From positions 1 to 64,000 of the forward strand of contig JBGANQ010000050.1 in NCBI GenBank assembly GCA_044222245.1: a stretch of 64,000 nucleotides of DNA, written 5' to 3'. This document shows positions 29,102-37,642 of this stretch, piece after piece (position 1 is the stretch's first letter; every line of letters begins with the position of its first letter). Below the pieces are notes generated by a model, which saw only the letters and a program-made list of their open reading frames with translations, was not told where the DNA came from and did no database searches. Origin of the DNA: CALFML01 sp044222245 (GTDB taxonomy: Bacteria; Myxococcota_A; Polyangia; Palsa-1104; JAEUJZ01). A program made the translations under genes and the position numbers.

Positions 29102-29938
29102 ATGACGGCCAAACGGGACGACGAGCTGGAGCGACTGGAGATTGCCCTCCTGGTGGATGGCGTCTACCAGCACTACGGCTGCGACTTCCGCGACTACGCC
29201 TACGCCTCGCTGCGGCGGCGGGTCTGGAACGTCGTCAACTCCGAGCACCTGGGCACGGTGACCGGGCTCCTGGAGCGCATCCTGCACGACCCGGCGTGCA
29301 TGGAGCGGTTCCTTGCCCAGCTCACCGTGAACGTCACCGCGATGTTCCGCGATCCGACCTTCTACGTCGCGTTTCGCGAGCAGGTGGTGCCGCTGTTGCG
29401 CGCCTATCCGTTCATCCGCATCTGGCACGCCGGCTGCTCGACCGGGGAAGAGGTCTACTCGATGGCCATCCTCCTGCAGGAGGAGGACCTGTATCGCCGC
29501 TGCCGCATCTACGCCACCGATCTGAACGAGATTGCCCTGAAGTCGGCGCGCGATGGGATCTACCCAATCGAGAGCATGAAGGAGTTCGCCAACAACTACG
29601 CCCTGGCCGGCGGCAAGGCCGATCTGTCTGACTACTACACCGCTGCCAGCTACGACCACGTGATCTTCCGCCAGTCGCTGCGCAAGCACGTGGTCTTCTC
29701 CCACCACAACCTGGCGACCGACGGCTCTTTCAACGAGTTCAATGTGATCTTATGCCGCAACGTAATGATCTACTTCAACCCCAAGCTGCAGAGCCGGGTG
29801 CACAACCTCTTTTATGAGAGCCTGCGCCGCTTCGGCATCCTCGTTTTGGGCCATAAGGAGTCGCTCAAGGGAACCGTGCGTGAGGACAGCTACGAGGCGC
29901 TCGACAGCCGCGAGCGCATCTACCGGAGGCGCGACTGA
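29102..29938 (+). CDS. cheR: CheR-type protein-glutamate methyltransferase
   Basis: A 278-residue chemoreceptor methyltransferase that adds methyl groups from SAM to receptor glutamates. The small N-terminal helical domain is followed by the SAM-binding core 'IRIWHAGCSTGEEVYSMAI', 'RIYATDLNEIAL' and 'FNVILCRNVMIYFNP', all hallmark CheR motifs. There is no TPR extension. The start codon is close to GGATCCAGG. It overlaps cheB by one base (TGATG) and lies 24 bases after the HAMP-array kinase. No chemoreceptor gene is nearby, so it may act on a receptor elsewhere or serve a CheR/CheB pair tied to the hybrid kinases, as seen in some signalling islands. Confidence 0.93.
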   Translation: MTAKRDDELERLEIALLVDGVYQHYGCDFRDYAYASLRRRVWNVVNSEHLGTVTGLLERILHDPACMERFLAQLTVNVTAMFRDPTFYVAFREQVVPLLRAYPFIRIWHAGCSTGEEVYSMAILLQEEDLYRRCRIYATDLNEIALKSARDGIYPIESMKEFANNYALAGGKADLSDYYTAASYDHVIFRQSLRKHVVFSHHNLATDGSFNEFNVILCRNVMIYFNPKLQSRVHNLFYESLRRFGILVLGHKESLKGTVREDSYEALDSRERIYRRRD

Positions 29939-30504
29939 TGGCGGCGGAGCTCATCGTCATCGGCACCTCGCTCGGTGGGCTTGCGGCGCTGCAGGTGCTG
30001 CTCGGTCACCTCGATCCCGAGCTGAAGGTGCCGGTGGCGGTGGTCCAGCACCGCAGCAGTGACTCGGATGAGGCGCTGCTGACCCTTCTGCGCACCTACT
30101 GTCCGCTGCCGGTCGAGGAACCGGAGGACAAGCAGCCCATCCTGCCCGGACATATCTACCTGGCGCCGGCCAGCTACCACCTGCTGGTAGACGGTACGAG
30201 CTTTGCCCTCACCTGCGATGCGCCGGTCTGCCACGCCCGGCCGTCGATCGATGTGCTGTTTGAGAGCGCGGCCATCGCGTACTGCGAGCGGCTTATCGGC
30301 GTCGTCCTCACCGGCGCCAGCCGCGACGGGGCCGACGGCGCCCGCTCGATCAAGGAGCGCGGCGGCCTGCTGGTCGTGCAGAGCCCGCAGACCGCAGAGA
30401 ACAGCATCATGCCGCTGGCGGCGCTGAGCGCCACGACCCCCGATGAGGTCCTCGACCTGGCGGACATCGCGCCGTTTCTGAACCACTGCGGCCGCGCGCG
30501 CTGA
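29938..30504 (+). CDS. cheB: CheB-type methylesterase, catalytic domain only
   Basis: A 188-residue protein-glutamate methylesterase/deamidase without the N-terminal receiver of classical CheB. The catalytic triad is visible: Ser in 'IGTSLGGLAAL', His in 'VVQHRSS', Asp in 'LTGASRDGADG'. Without a receiver it cannot be switched by CheA phosphorylation directly; control may come through partners. Its start overlaps the cheR stop by one base, so the two are translationally coupled. A short hairpin follows about 12 bases after the stop. Confidence 0.93.
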   Translation: MAAELIVIGTSLGGLAALQVLLGHLDPELKVPVAVVQHRSSDSDEALLTLLRTYCPLPVEEPEDKQPILPGHIYLAPASYHLLVDGTSFALTCDAPVCHARPSIDVLFESAAIAYCERLIGVVLTGASRDGADGARSIKERGGLLVVQSPQTAENSIMPLAALSATTPDEVLDLADIAPFLNHCGRAR

Positions 30505-30515
30505 GCCAGAATAAA

Positions 30516-30538
30516 AGAGGCGCACACCTGCGCCCTCT
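30516..30538 (+). terminator. Hairpin after cheB, possible terminator
   Basis: AGAGGCGCA pairs with TGCGCCCTCT (one bulged C) around a 4-base loop, 12 bases after the cheB stop. It is a plausible end to the kinase/CheR/CheB transcript, although no T-run follows. Confidence 0.42.
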
Positions 30539-30720
30539 GCGGTGCCGCGGCGACGGTGTCAGCGCCACCACCACAGATGTACCTTGCCTCCTGTCCCAGG
30601 ACATCTCCCGTGTGAGCATCGCGTGTACCCCGTGTACCTGCGCGGAGTTGGCCAGCGCGGCATGGACTAGCCCGCGGAGTCAAATCGCGCCACAATGAGA
30701 GCGCTGTCCTGCCGCGACCT

Positions 30721-32019
30721 ATGACGATCGATATCGACAAGACCGACGACGGCGAGCCGGCCCGGCCGCCCCTGCCGGCGACGCCGGCGCTGCTGCTCCT
30801 GTATATGGGAGGCAGCGTCCTGCCGGTGCCGCGCACCATTCGGCTGGCCGCCGGCTCGACGGTCTTTGGCCGTGCCGTCGCCGAGGCGGCGGGCGTGTCG
30901 CTGGATGACAAGCGGACCTCGCGCATCCACGCGGTGGTGCAGTGCGATCCGCGCGGTCAGCTGCATGTCGTCGATGCCGGCAGCCACAACGGCACCTTCG
31001 TCAACGGCGAGCGGATAAAGCAGGCAATCCTCCTTGACGGCGATGTGCTGCGGGTGGGGGACAGCCTGCTGCTCGTCCGCCTGCTGCGCGGCCCCGCCAG
31101 CGACGCTCCGTGCAGCTACCTGGTCGGCTGCTCGGCGGCCGCCGCCCAGCTGCGCACGACGCTGGCCAGCATCGCCCCGTCCAATATCTCGGTCCTGCTG
31201 CTGGGCGAGACCGGCACCGGCAAAGAGGTCGCCGCCCGCTTCCTGCACGAGCGCAGCGGCCGCGCCGGCCCCCTGGTCTCCGTCAACTGCAGCGCCCTGC
31301 CCGAGACCCTGGCCGAGAGCATGCTGTTTGGCCACGTGCGCGGCGCCTTCACCGGCGCCACCGCGCAGCCGGGCTTCTTCCGCGCCGCCAGCCGCGGCAC
31401 CCTGCTGTTCGACGAGGTGGGCGAGCTGCCGCTCAACGTCCAGCCCAAGCTGCTGCGGGTGCTGGAAGAGCGCCTGGTCTACCCGGTCGGCTCGGTGAGC
31501 GGGCAGCCGGTGGACGCGCGGCTCGTGTTTGCCACCAACCGCCAGCTGCTGCCGGCGGTGTCGGCCGGCGCCTTTCGCGCCGATCTGTACGCCCGCATCG
31601 CCGAGCTGTGCATCGAGCTGCCGCCGCTGCGGCTGCGCCGCGAGGACATCTTCCTCATCCTCTCGCACGCCCTGGCCGAGGGACCCCCGCTGCAGCTGAC
31701 GGCGACCCTGGCCGAGGCGCTGCTGCTGCACAACTGGCCGTTCAATATCCGCGAGCTGTGCAAGCTCGCCTCCGAGCTCGCCGCCACCGGCGACGTCGAC
31801 GCAGTCACCGCCCGGCTGCGCCGCAGCGCCCCCGACCCGACCACCTCGTCCGATCTCGGCAGCGAGGAGCGGGCGCCCGATCGCGAGCAGATCGTTGTGC
31901 TCCTACGCTCCCATCACGGCAACGTCGCCGCCATCGCCCGCAAGCTCAAGTGCCCGCGCAAGTACGTGTACCGCTGGATCGAGCAGTATGAGCTCGACCT
32001 GAGCGTGTACCGCGACTGA
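30721..32019 (+). CDS. FHA-domain sigma-54 enhancer-binding protein
   Basis: A 432-residue transcription activator. The N-terminal FHA domain (about 40-125; 'TSRIHAVV' and 'GSHNGTFVNG') binds phospho-threonine, so it probably takes its signal from a Ser/Thr kinase. The AAA+ domain has Walker A 'GETGTGKE', an intact 'GAFTGA' sigma-54 contact loop and Walker B 'LLFDEVGELP'. The C-terminus is a Fis-type helix-turn-helix ('NVAAIARKLKCPRKYVYRWIE'-like). It is self-standing, with the cheB hairpin upstream, and the next gene on the same strand has a perfect sigma-54 promoter 16 bases after this gene's stop, making that gene the obvious target. Confidence 0.93.
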   Translation: MTIDIDKTDDGEPARPPLPATPALLLLYMGGSVLPVPRTIRLAAGSTVFGRAVAEAAGVSLDDKRTSRIHAVVQCDPRGQLHVVDAGSHNGTFVNGERIKQAILLDGDVLRVGDSLLLVRLLRGPASDAPCSYLVGCSAAAAQLRTTLASIAPSNISVLLLGETGTGKEVAARFLHERSGRAGPLVSVNCSALPETLAESMLFGHVRGAFTGATAQPGFFRAASRGTLLFDEVGELPLNVQPKLLRVLEERLVYPVGSVSGQPVDARLVFATNRQLLPAVSAGAFRADLYARIAELCIELPPLRLRREDIFLILSHALAEGPPLQLTATLAEALLLHNWPFNIRELCKLASELAATGDVDAVTARLRRSAPDPTTSSDLGSEERAPDREQIVVLLRSHHGNVAAIARKLKCPRKYVYRWIEQYELDLSVYRD

Positions 32020-32034
32020 CCCCGCCTCCGCGCT

Positions 32035-32050
32035 TGGCACTGCGATTGCT
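32035..32050 (+). promoter_or_regulatory. Sigma-54 (-24/-12) promoter of the MYXO-CTERM-like gene
   Basis: TGGCAC-N5-TTGCT is a perfect -24/-12 element with the invariant GG and GC exactly 10 bases apart (32036-32037 and 32048-32049). The expected start of transcription is about 32060, 25 bases before the ATG at 32086, with GGGGGAGC as ribosome site. It stands immediately downstream of the gene for an FHA sigma-54 activator, the likely regulator. Confidence 0.8.
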
Positions 32051-32085
32051 ACCCCCGTCGCTGCAAGAACCAATGGGGGAGCTCA

Positions 32086-34947
32086 ATGAAGAACCATGCA
32101 TTCTTGGGTCGCATCGCTGCGCTGGGACTGTGCTGGCTGGCCACGATGGGGGTGCTGCTCGGGCCGACGCGTCCGGCCCGCGCCGCGCTGACCCAGCGTT
32201 TCGCTACCGACGATCGCGCCAACTTCGTCATCTTCGGCAACACCACCGGCCTTGACTGCCGCGACTCGATCACCGAGAAGCCGGTGGTCGGCGATGTGCC
32301 GCTCGGCCCGCTCGGGCTGTTCAACTGTCGGGGCCTGCTGCCCGACACCACGGCCGGCGATGACGTCCTGTGGCGCTCGGACGAGCCGCAGAACGGCCGC
32401 GCCCTCGCCTCGCCGCTCATCACCCCCGCGGCGGCGCGCAGTACCGCCGTGCTGTCTCTGCCCGCCGGGGCCAAGGTCCTCTATGCGCGGGTCTACTGGG
32501 CGGCGCAGCGGCTTCCCTTGCTGAGCTTTGGCAGCAACGTCGTGGTCGAGCGCCCCGGCACCTTCCGGGCGCCGGTCAACGCCGACAGCCTGCGCGGCTC
32601 CAGCACGTTCCTCCTCAAGCTCCTGTCCTACTACCAGAGCAGCGCCGACATCACCCGGCTCGTGCAGACCTACGGCTCGGGCGCCTACCGGATCAGCGGC
32701 ATCGAGACCGAGAACCTATTGCCCGAGCAGATAAATACCCTGTTTATCGGCTGGAACATCATCGTGTTCTACACCCTTGCAAGCGAGCCGCCGCGCAACC
32801 TGGCGCTCTTTGACGGCTTTGACCGGCTGAGCGCCGCCGAGGGCCGGCCCAAGACCACCCTCACCATCGGCGGCCTGACCGTTCCCAGCGGCACCGTCGA
32901 CGCCAAGCTGGGGATCGTCGCCTGGGCCGGCAACTCCGATATCACCGGCGATCAGCTGCTGGTAAACGGCACCGCGATCAGCAACACCTACAATCCGGCC
33001 AATAACTTCTTCAATCGCACCAGCACCGTCCTTGGCGGCCTCGGTCCGCGCACCGGCGACCTGCCGCAGTTCTCCGGCCGCCCCGGCTCGATAAGCGGCA
33101 TCGACCAGGACGTGGTCGACATCAGTAGCGCCATCCCCGCCGGCTCGACCCGCTTCATGGTCGAGGCCAACACCACCGCCGACGAGTTCTTCGTCGGCTC
33201 GGTCGCCACGGCGGTGACCACCGTGCGGCCGGTGCTCGGCGGTACCACCAAGACGGTCGCCAACCTGACGCGGCAGGACGGCCGCTACCTGCCCGGCGAC
33301 ATCCTGGAGTACACCATCGCCGCTCAGAACACCGGCAACGATCCAGCGCTCGGCGTGGTGGTCAGCGATGTCGTGCCCGCCAACACGACCTACGTCGCCG
33401 GCTCGCTCCAGATCGCCACCGGCGCCAATCAGGGCGCCAAGACGGACGCCGCGGGCGATGATCAGGCAGAGTATGTAGCGGCGAGCCGCACCATCACCGC
33501 GCGGCTCGGCACCGGCGCCAGCTCGACCACCAGCGGCGCGCTGGCGGTCAATGAGGCGACCTCGCTCCGCTTCCGCGTGACCATCAACCAGGGCGCCACC
33601 GGCACCGTGAGCAACCAGGCGACCATCGCCGCCATCGGCCAGACCGCCGCCGGCCAGGGCACCACGACGCCGACCTCGTGGCCGTCGGGCAACGGGCAGA
33701 ACCCGGGGCAGCCGACCGTGGTCACCATCACCACCTGCAGCAGCAACGCCGACTGCACGCCCACCGCCCCGATCTGCGACACCACCGCCGTGCCGCCGCA
33801 GTGCGTCTGCCGCACCAGCGCCGACTGCAGCGGCGGCCAGGTCTGCAGCTCGGTCACTCGCACCTGCGTCGAGTGTGCGCCGGGCATGACCGGCAACTGC
33901 AACCCCGGCACCGTGGGCGGCATCTGCCTGCCGAGCATGGTGTGCGGCTGCCTCACCAGCGCCGACTGCAACGGCCGCCCCTGTGACACCGCCACCGGGA
34001 CCTGCGCCGGCGTCGCCACCGATCTCAGTCTCATGCTGACCCGCACGCCCGCCGGCAACCTGGTCGCCCCGGGCACGCCGCTCACCTACCAGCTCACCGT
34101 GACCAACAAGGGCGCGGCGCCGATCGCCGGCGCGCAGCTTACCACCGTCATCACCCCCGCTCCGGGGACCGCCTGGACCTGCACCAGCAGCGGCGGCGCG
34201 CAGTGCCCCGCGGCTTCGGGCACCACCTCGCTCATCGGCCTGCCGAGCATCCCCGCCGGGGGAGTCCTGAAGTTCACCTACACGGCCACCGCGCCCAGCG
34301 ATCCGGCCAGCAGCGCCCTGGAGTTCACCTCGACCGTGGCGCCGCCGCGCGGCTACACCGACACCAATCCAGCCGACAACATGGTGACCGACAGTGTCCT
34401 CATCGGCATGCTGCAGAGCGGTCCGGATCTGTCGGTCGACGTGGTCGAGACCAAGTCGCCCAGCGATCCCGCGGTCACCTACACGATCAACGTCACCAAC
34501 CACGGTCCGGGCACCGCTCCCGGGGCGACCGTGACCTACCAGGTGCCGGCCGGCACCACCGTGGACATCCTGGGCGGCGAGGGCTGGAGCTGCGCTCAGC
34601 AGGGTACGGTAGTGACCTGCACGCGGACCGCGCCCATCCCCGAAGGCCAGACGACGTCGGTGCAGCTGGTGGTACACCCCAACGACGGCCAGTCGTCCAT
34701 CCCGCTGCAGGTCGAGGTCACCGGCACTGATCCGAGCGGCACCCCGCTGCTCGATCCCAAGCCTGCCGACAACAAGGTCGATCGCATCACCGACCTCGAT
34801 CGCTTCCACCTCTCGGGTGGGGGACTCAGCATCGGCTGCTCGTTCGCGTCGCACCGGGCGACTGCCGACAGCGTCGCCGCCGCCGCCGGGCTCCTCCTTC
34901 TGGCCGCGCTCGCGATGTCCAGTCGCCGTCGCCGCCAGCGCAGCTAG
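32086..34947 (+). CDS. Secreted DUF11-repeat surface protein with MYXO-CTERM-like tail
   Basis: A 953-residue exported protein. A signal peptide (1-36, ending 'RPARA') leads a large beta-rich region, then DUF11-type repeats ('LTRQDGRYLPGDILEYTI', 'VTNKGAAPIAGAQLTT', 'YTINVTNHGPGTAPG') around a Cys-rich segment (about 545-645). The C-terminus has a Gly-Cys-Ser motif, a hydrophobic helix ('VAAAAGLLLLAALAM') and an Arg-rich end, which fits the MYXO-CTERM sorting signal processed in myxobacteria. It would be anchored or released at the cell surface. Its sigma-54 promoter and the adjacent FHA activator suggest expression on demand, for example in development or predation. The family function is not established. 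Confidence 0.87.
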   Translation: MKNHAFLGRIAALGLCWLATMGVLLGPTRPARAALTQRFATDDRANFVIFGNTTGLDCRDSITEKPVVGDVPLGPLGLFNCRGLLPDTTAGDDVLWRSDEPQNGRALASPLITPAAARSTAVLSLPAGAKVLYARVYWAAQRLPLLSFGSNVVVERPGTFRAPVNADSLRGSSTFLLKLLSYYQSSADITRLVQTYGSGAYRISGIETENLLPEQINTLFIGWNIIVFYTLASEPPRNLALFDGFDRLSAAEGRPKTTLTIGGLTVPSGTVDAKLGIVAWAGNSDITGDQLLVNGTAISNTYNPANNFFNRTSTVLGGLGPRTGDLPQFSGRPGSISGIDQDVVDISSAIPAGSTRFMVEANTTADEFFVGSVATAVTTVRPVLGGTTKTVANLTRQDGRYLPGDILEYTIAAQNTGNDPALGVVVSDVVPANTTYVAGSLQIATGANQGAKTDAAGDDQAEYVAASRTITARLGTGASSTTSGALAVNEATSLRFRVTINQGATGTVSNQATIAAIGQTAAGQGTTTPTSWPSGNGQNPGQPTVVTITTCSSNADCTPTAPICDTTAVPPQCVCRTSADCSGGQVCSSVTRTCVECAPGMTGNCNPGTVGGICLPSMVCGCLTSADCNGRPCDTATGTCAGVATDLSLMLTRTPAGNLVAPGTPLTYQLTVTNKGAAPIAGAQLTTVITPAPGTAWTCTSSGGAQCPAASGTTSLIGLPSIPAGGVLKFTYTATAPSDPASSALEFTSTVAPPRGYTDTNPADNMVTDSVLIGMLQSGPDLSVDVVETKSPSDPAVTYTINVTNHGPGTAPGATVTYQVPAGTTVDILGGEGWSCAQQGTVVTCTRTAPIPEGQTTSVQLVVHPNDGQSSIPLQVEVTGTDPSGTPLLDPKPADNKVDRITDLDRFHLSGGGLSIGCSFASHRATADSVAAAAGLLLLAALAMSSRRRRQRS

Positions 34948-34977
34948 GCTGCCGCCCGCTCTGACCTCGCTACGCCA

Positions 34978-35008
34978 GGGGATCGCGGTCTTTAGGCCCG
35001 CGGTCCCC
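34978..35008 (+). terminator. GC-rich hairpin between surface protein and OmpA gene
   Basis: GGGGATCGCGG and CCGCGGTCCCC form an 11-base stem (one T-G wobble) with a 9-base loop, 31 bases after the upstream stop and 42 bases before the OmpA ATG. It lacks a T-tract, so it may terminate only partially or act as an mRNA-stabilising structure. Confidence 0.5.
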
Positions 35009-35049
35009 TGCCCAATCCGCACCTACCTTCCAATTTAGGAGTGAGTCGC

Positions 35050-37083
35050 ATGCGATCCAAACCGAGTCTGCGCGCCCCAGTCCGGGCAGGACTGTGCAGC
35101 GCCGTCCTGTGGGCGCTGCTCGCAAGCTCTGCGGCCCGCGCTCAGAATCAGGGCTTCACCGTCAACCGCTACGAGCCCACCGCCGCCGGCGAGTGGTCCT
35201 TCTGGGTCGACCACCCGTGGTACTCACGGACCCGCTACTTCGCCGCCGGGCTCACCCTCAACTACGGTCACAACCCGCTCGTGTTCGGGCGCGACAACGG
35301 CAGCGGCTTCACCCAGACTGCGACCGTCATCGAGCACCAGCTGCTCGGGCACCTGGACGTGGCGGGCTCTTTCCTTGACCGCGTCACCTTGAACCTGTCG
35401 CTGCCGATCACCCTGCTGGAGAGCGGCAACCCCACCTCCACCATCACCCCGCAGAGCGGCACCGTTGGCGATCCGCGGCTCGGCTTCATGGTGCGCCTGT
35501 GGGGCCAGCCCGATGAGAGCCCGATCTCGATAAACCTCGGCGCCAACTTCTACATCCCGCTGCGCGCCATCACCGGCGACTCGGCCGCGGTGACGCCGAC
35601 CTCCAGCGACACCGGAGTGCGCATCCTGCCGCGGCTGGTGCTCGCCGGCTTCGGCCACCACATCCGCTGGTCCACCGTCGCTGGCTTCCTGTTCCGGCCC
35701 GAAGCAGTGATCGGCGGCAGCGCGGTGGCCATCGGCACCGGCTCCGAGATTCAGCTCGGCGTCCTTGTCAACTACGCGGACAAAGAGCGCCGCTTCGCGG
35801 TCGGCCCGGAGGTGCAGCTGAGCACCTTGATCACCGGCGGCCAGACCTTCGGCCGTGACTCGACCAGCATCGAGGTCCTGCTGGGCGGTCACTATAACAT
35901 CGCCCGCCTGGTGCAGGTCGGACTGGCGGCCGGACTGGGCGCGCTGCGTCAGCCGGGAACCCCGGACGCGCGCGTGCTGCTGCGCCTGGCCTACGCGCCG
36001 ATCCGCAGCCTTGCCGGCCCGCGCGATCGCGATCACGACGGCATCCTCGACAAGGAAGACGCCTGTCCGGACGAGCCGGGCGTCCGCGCGGACGATCCCC
36101 TCCTGAACGGCTGCCCGCTGCGCGATCGCGATGGCGACGGCGTGCTGGATCGCGAAGACCTGTGTCCCGATGTCCACAAGGGCTCGCACCCCGATCCGCT
36201 GCGGCTCGGCTGCCCGCTGGGCGATCGCGATAGCGATGGCGTCTCGGATCGAGATGATCTGTGCCCCGACGTGCCCATGGGCCCGCACCCGGACCCGCAG
36301 CGGCTTGGCTGCCCGCTGTCGGACCGCGACCAGGATGGAGTGTTTGACCGCGACGATCTGTGTCCCGATGTCCCGCAGGGCGAGGTCCCCGATCCGCAGC
36401 GACCGGGCTGCCCGGCCGGCGATCGCGACAAGGACGGCTGGCTCGATCCCAAGGATCAGTGTCCGGATGTTCCGGCGGGAATTCATCCCGACCCGCAGCG
36501 GCCCGGCTGCCCGGATCTGGATCGCGATGGCGACTCTGTGCCCGACCGCGTCGATGCCTGTCCGGACAAGCCCGGGGCGCCGCACCCAGATCCCAAGAAG
36601 AACGGCTGCCCGAGCCTGGTGACGATCAAGGACGGGAAGCTGACGATCCTGCGGCCGGTGTTCTTTGCCACCAACCAGGACGTCATCCTGCCGCAGAGCT
36701 TCCCGGTCCTGCAGGCAGTGACCGATGCGGTCCAGGCCACGCCCGAGATCCGCCGCATCGCCATCGAGGGACACACCGACAACCGCGGCAAGGTCGAGTA
36801 CAACACCGACCTCAGCGATCGCCGCGCCCGCAGCGTGGTCCGCTGGCTGACCGAGCACGGCATCGCCGCCGAGCGGCTGAGCGGCAAGGGGTACGGACCG
36901 AGCCGCCCGATCGCTGACAACCGCACCGCGGCCGGCCGCGCCGCCAACCGCCGCGTCGAGTTCATCATCGTCGACCCGCCGATGGTGCGCGCCGCGGAGC
37001 CGGTGCAGGCGCCGGTGATCATCGACCGCGACCCGAACAAGCCCGCACCCCGGCCGCGCCGCTCGACCGCTGCTCCCAAGTAG
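35050..37083 (+). CDS. OmpA-family outer-membrane protein with type-3 calcium repeats
   Basis: A 677-residue envelope protein. After a signal peptide (1-32, 'SSAARA') comes a transmembrane-barrel-like domain (about 35-320), then about seven Asp-rich repeats of some 37 residues ('DRDGDGVLDREDLCPDV' and kin) of the thrombospondin type-3 class, which bind calcium, and a C-terminal OmpA domain ('IAIEGHTDNRGKVEYN', 'LSDRRARSVVRWL') that grips peptidoglycan. It would link outer membrane and wall. AGGAG at 35037-35041 favours the ATG at 35050 over the upstream GTG. The last 30 residues are Pro/Arg-rich. It lies 100 bases after the DUF11 surface protein and may share its transcript. Confidence 0.92.
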   Translation: MRSKPSLRAPVRAGLCSAVLWALLASSAARAQNQGFTVNRYEPTAAGEWSFWVDHPWYSRTRYFAAGLTLNYGHNPLVFGRDNGSGFTQTATVIEHQLLGHLDVAGSFLDRVTLNLSLPITLLESGNPTSTITPQSGTVGDPRLGFMVRLWGQPDESPISINLGANFYIPLRAITGDSAAVTPTSSDTGVRILPRLVLAGFGHHIRWSTVAGFLFRPEAVIGGSAVAIGTGSEIQLGVLVNYADKERRFAVGPEVQLSTLITGGQTFGRDSTSIEVLLGGHYNIARLVQVGLAAGLGALRQPGTPDARVLLRLAYAPIRSLAGPRDRDHDGILDKEDACPDEPGVRADDPLLNGCPLRDRDGDGVLDREDLCPDVHKGSHPDPLRLGCPLGDRDSDGVSDRDDLCPDVPMGPHPDPQRLGCPLSDRDQDGVFDRDDLCPDVPQGEVPDPQRPGCPAGDRDKDGWLDPKDQCPDVPAGIHPDPQRPGCPDLDRDGDSVPDRVDACPDKPGAPHPDPKKNGCPSLVTIKDGKLTILRPVFFATNQDVILPQSFPVLQAVTDAVQATPEIRRIAIEGHTDNRGKVEYNTDLSDRRARSVVRWLTEHGIAAERLSGKGYGPSRPIADNRTAAGRAANRRVEFIIVDPPMVRAAEPVQAPVIIDRDPNKPAPRPRRSTAAPK

Positions 37084-37095
37084 CGCCCTCCACTT

Positions 37096-37124
37096 CGCTC
37101 CCAGCGCTCCGGTGCCTGGGAGCG
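37096..37124. terminator. Perfect 9-base hairpin, likely bidirectional terminator
   Basis: CGCTCCCAG and CTGGGAGCG pair perfectly around an 11-base loop, 13 bases after the OmpA stop and 17 bases beyond the stop of the minus-strand ADYC fragment. It can serve both converging transcripts, though neither side has a T-run. Confidence 0.6.
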
Positions 37125-37140
37125 TCCCCACCCTTCCCGG

Positions 37141-37530
37141 CTACAGGCTCAGGTTGATGCCGGTGCGGTCACTTAGTAAGACCTCGCCTTCTGCGCTGCC
37201 GATGCGGTGCACCAGACACGAATCGGCCGCGTTCATCGGGCTTGGCTGCGGCAAGAGCTCGAACTGCGACTTGCAGCTGCTCGACAAGATGGTGGTCAGG
37301 GAGAGCCAGCGCTCGCGGGACAGACAGTAGGCACCCTGCGGCGTCCACGCCGCCTCGAACAGTAGGCTAGGTCCAAGGCTGGGGGAGTTTAAGCCCAGTC
37401 GATCGTACAGATCGATCTGCGTGCCTTCCTCGGTGTGCGTCTGCCCGTCGCCGCAGTAGTCGGCGCGCGCCATGCGGGTGCACGCCTGATGATAACTAGA
37501 CAGGTCCCTAATTGCTCGCCCGGCCCGCTG
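37141..37530 (-). pseudogene. ADYC-domain protein, C-terminal fragment
   Basis: The minus strand encodes the second half of an ADYC-type secreted protein: 'YHQACTRMARADYCGDGQ', then 'FEAAWTPQGAYCLSRERW' and a Cys-containing end. This Cys-rich domain is known from secreted myxobacterial proteins without a known activity. The conserved part begins near codon 'RDLSSYHQAC'; what lies before it in the open frame (to 37590) is unrelated and has no signal peptide. The matching N-terminal half stands in the same orientation at 39859-40491, on the far side of the kinase gene. Probably not expressed as a working protein. Confidence 0.6.
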
Positions 37531-37642
37531 TCGGTGGGAGTGTTGTAGCGCTACTACCGGCCCCCGCACGCGGGCATAAGACCCGCCCACGGTCTGTCAC
37601 ACAGGGTATTCTGCTGGCGTCTACAAGCTGCCGTGTGGGCGA

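Noticed and set aside
32716..35022. Long minus-strand open frame opposite the DUF11 gene
   Set aside because: The product is Gly/Ala/Arg-rich with no domain, whereas the plus strand has a signal peptide, DUF11 repeats and a sorting tail.
35224..37131. Long minus-strand open frame opposite the OmpA gene
   Set aside because: Antisense shadow of the calcium repeats; no start signal and no recognisable domain.
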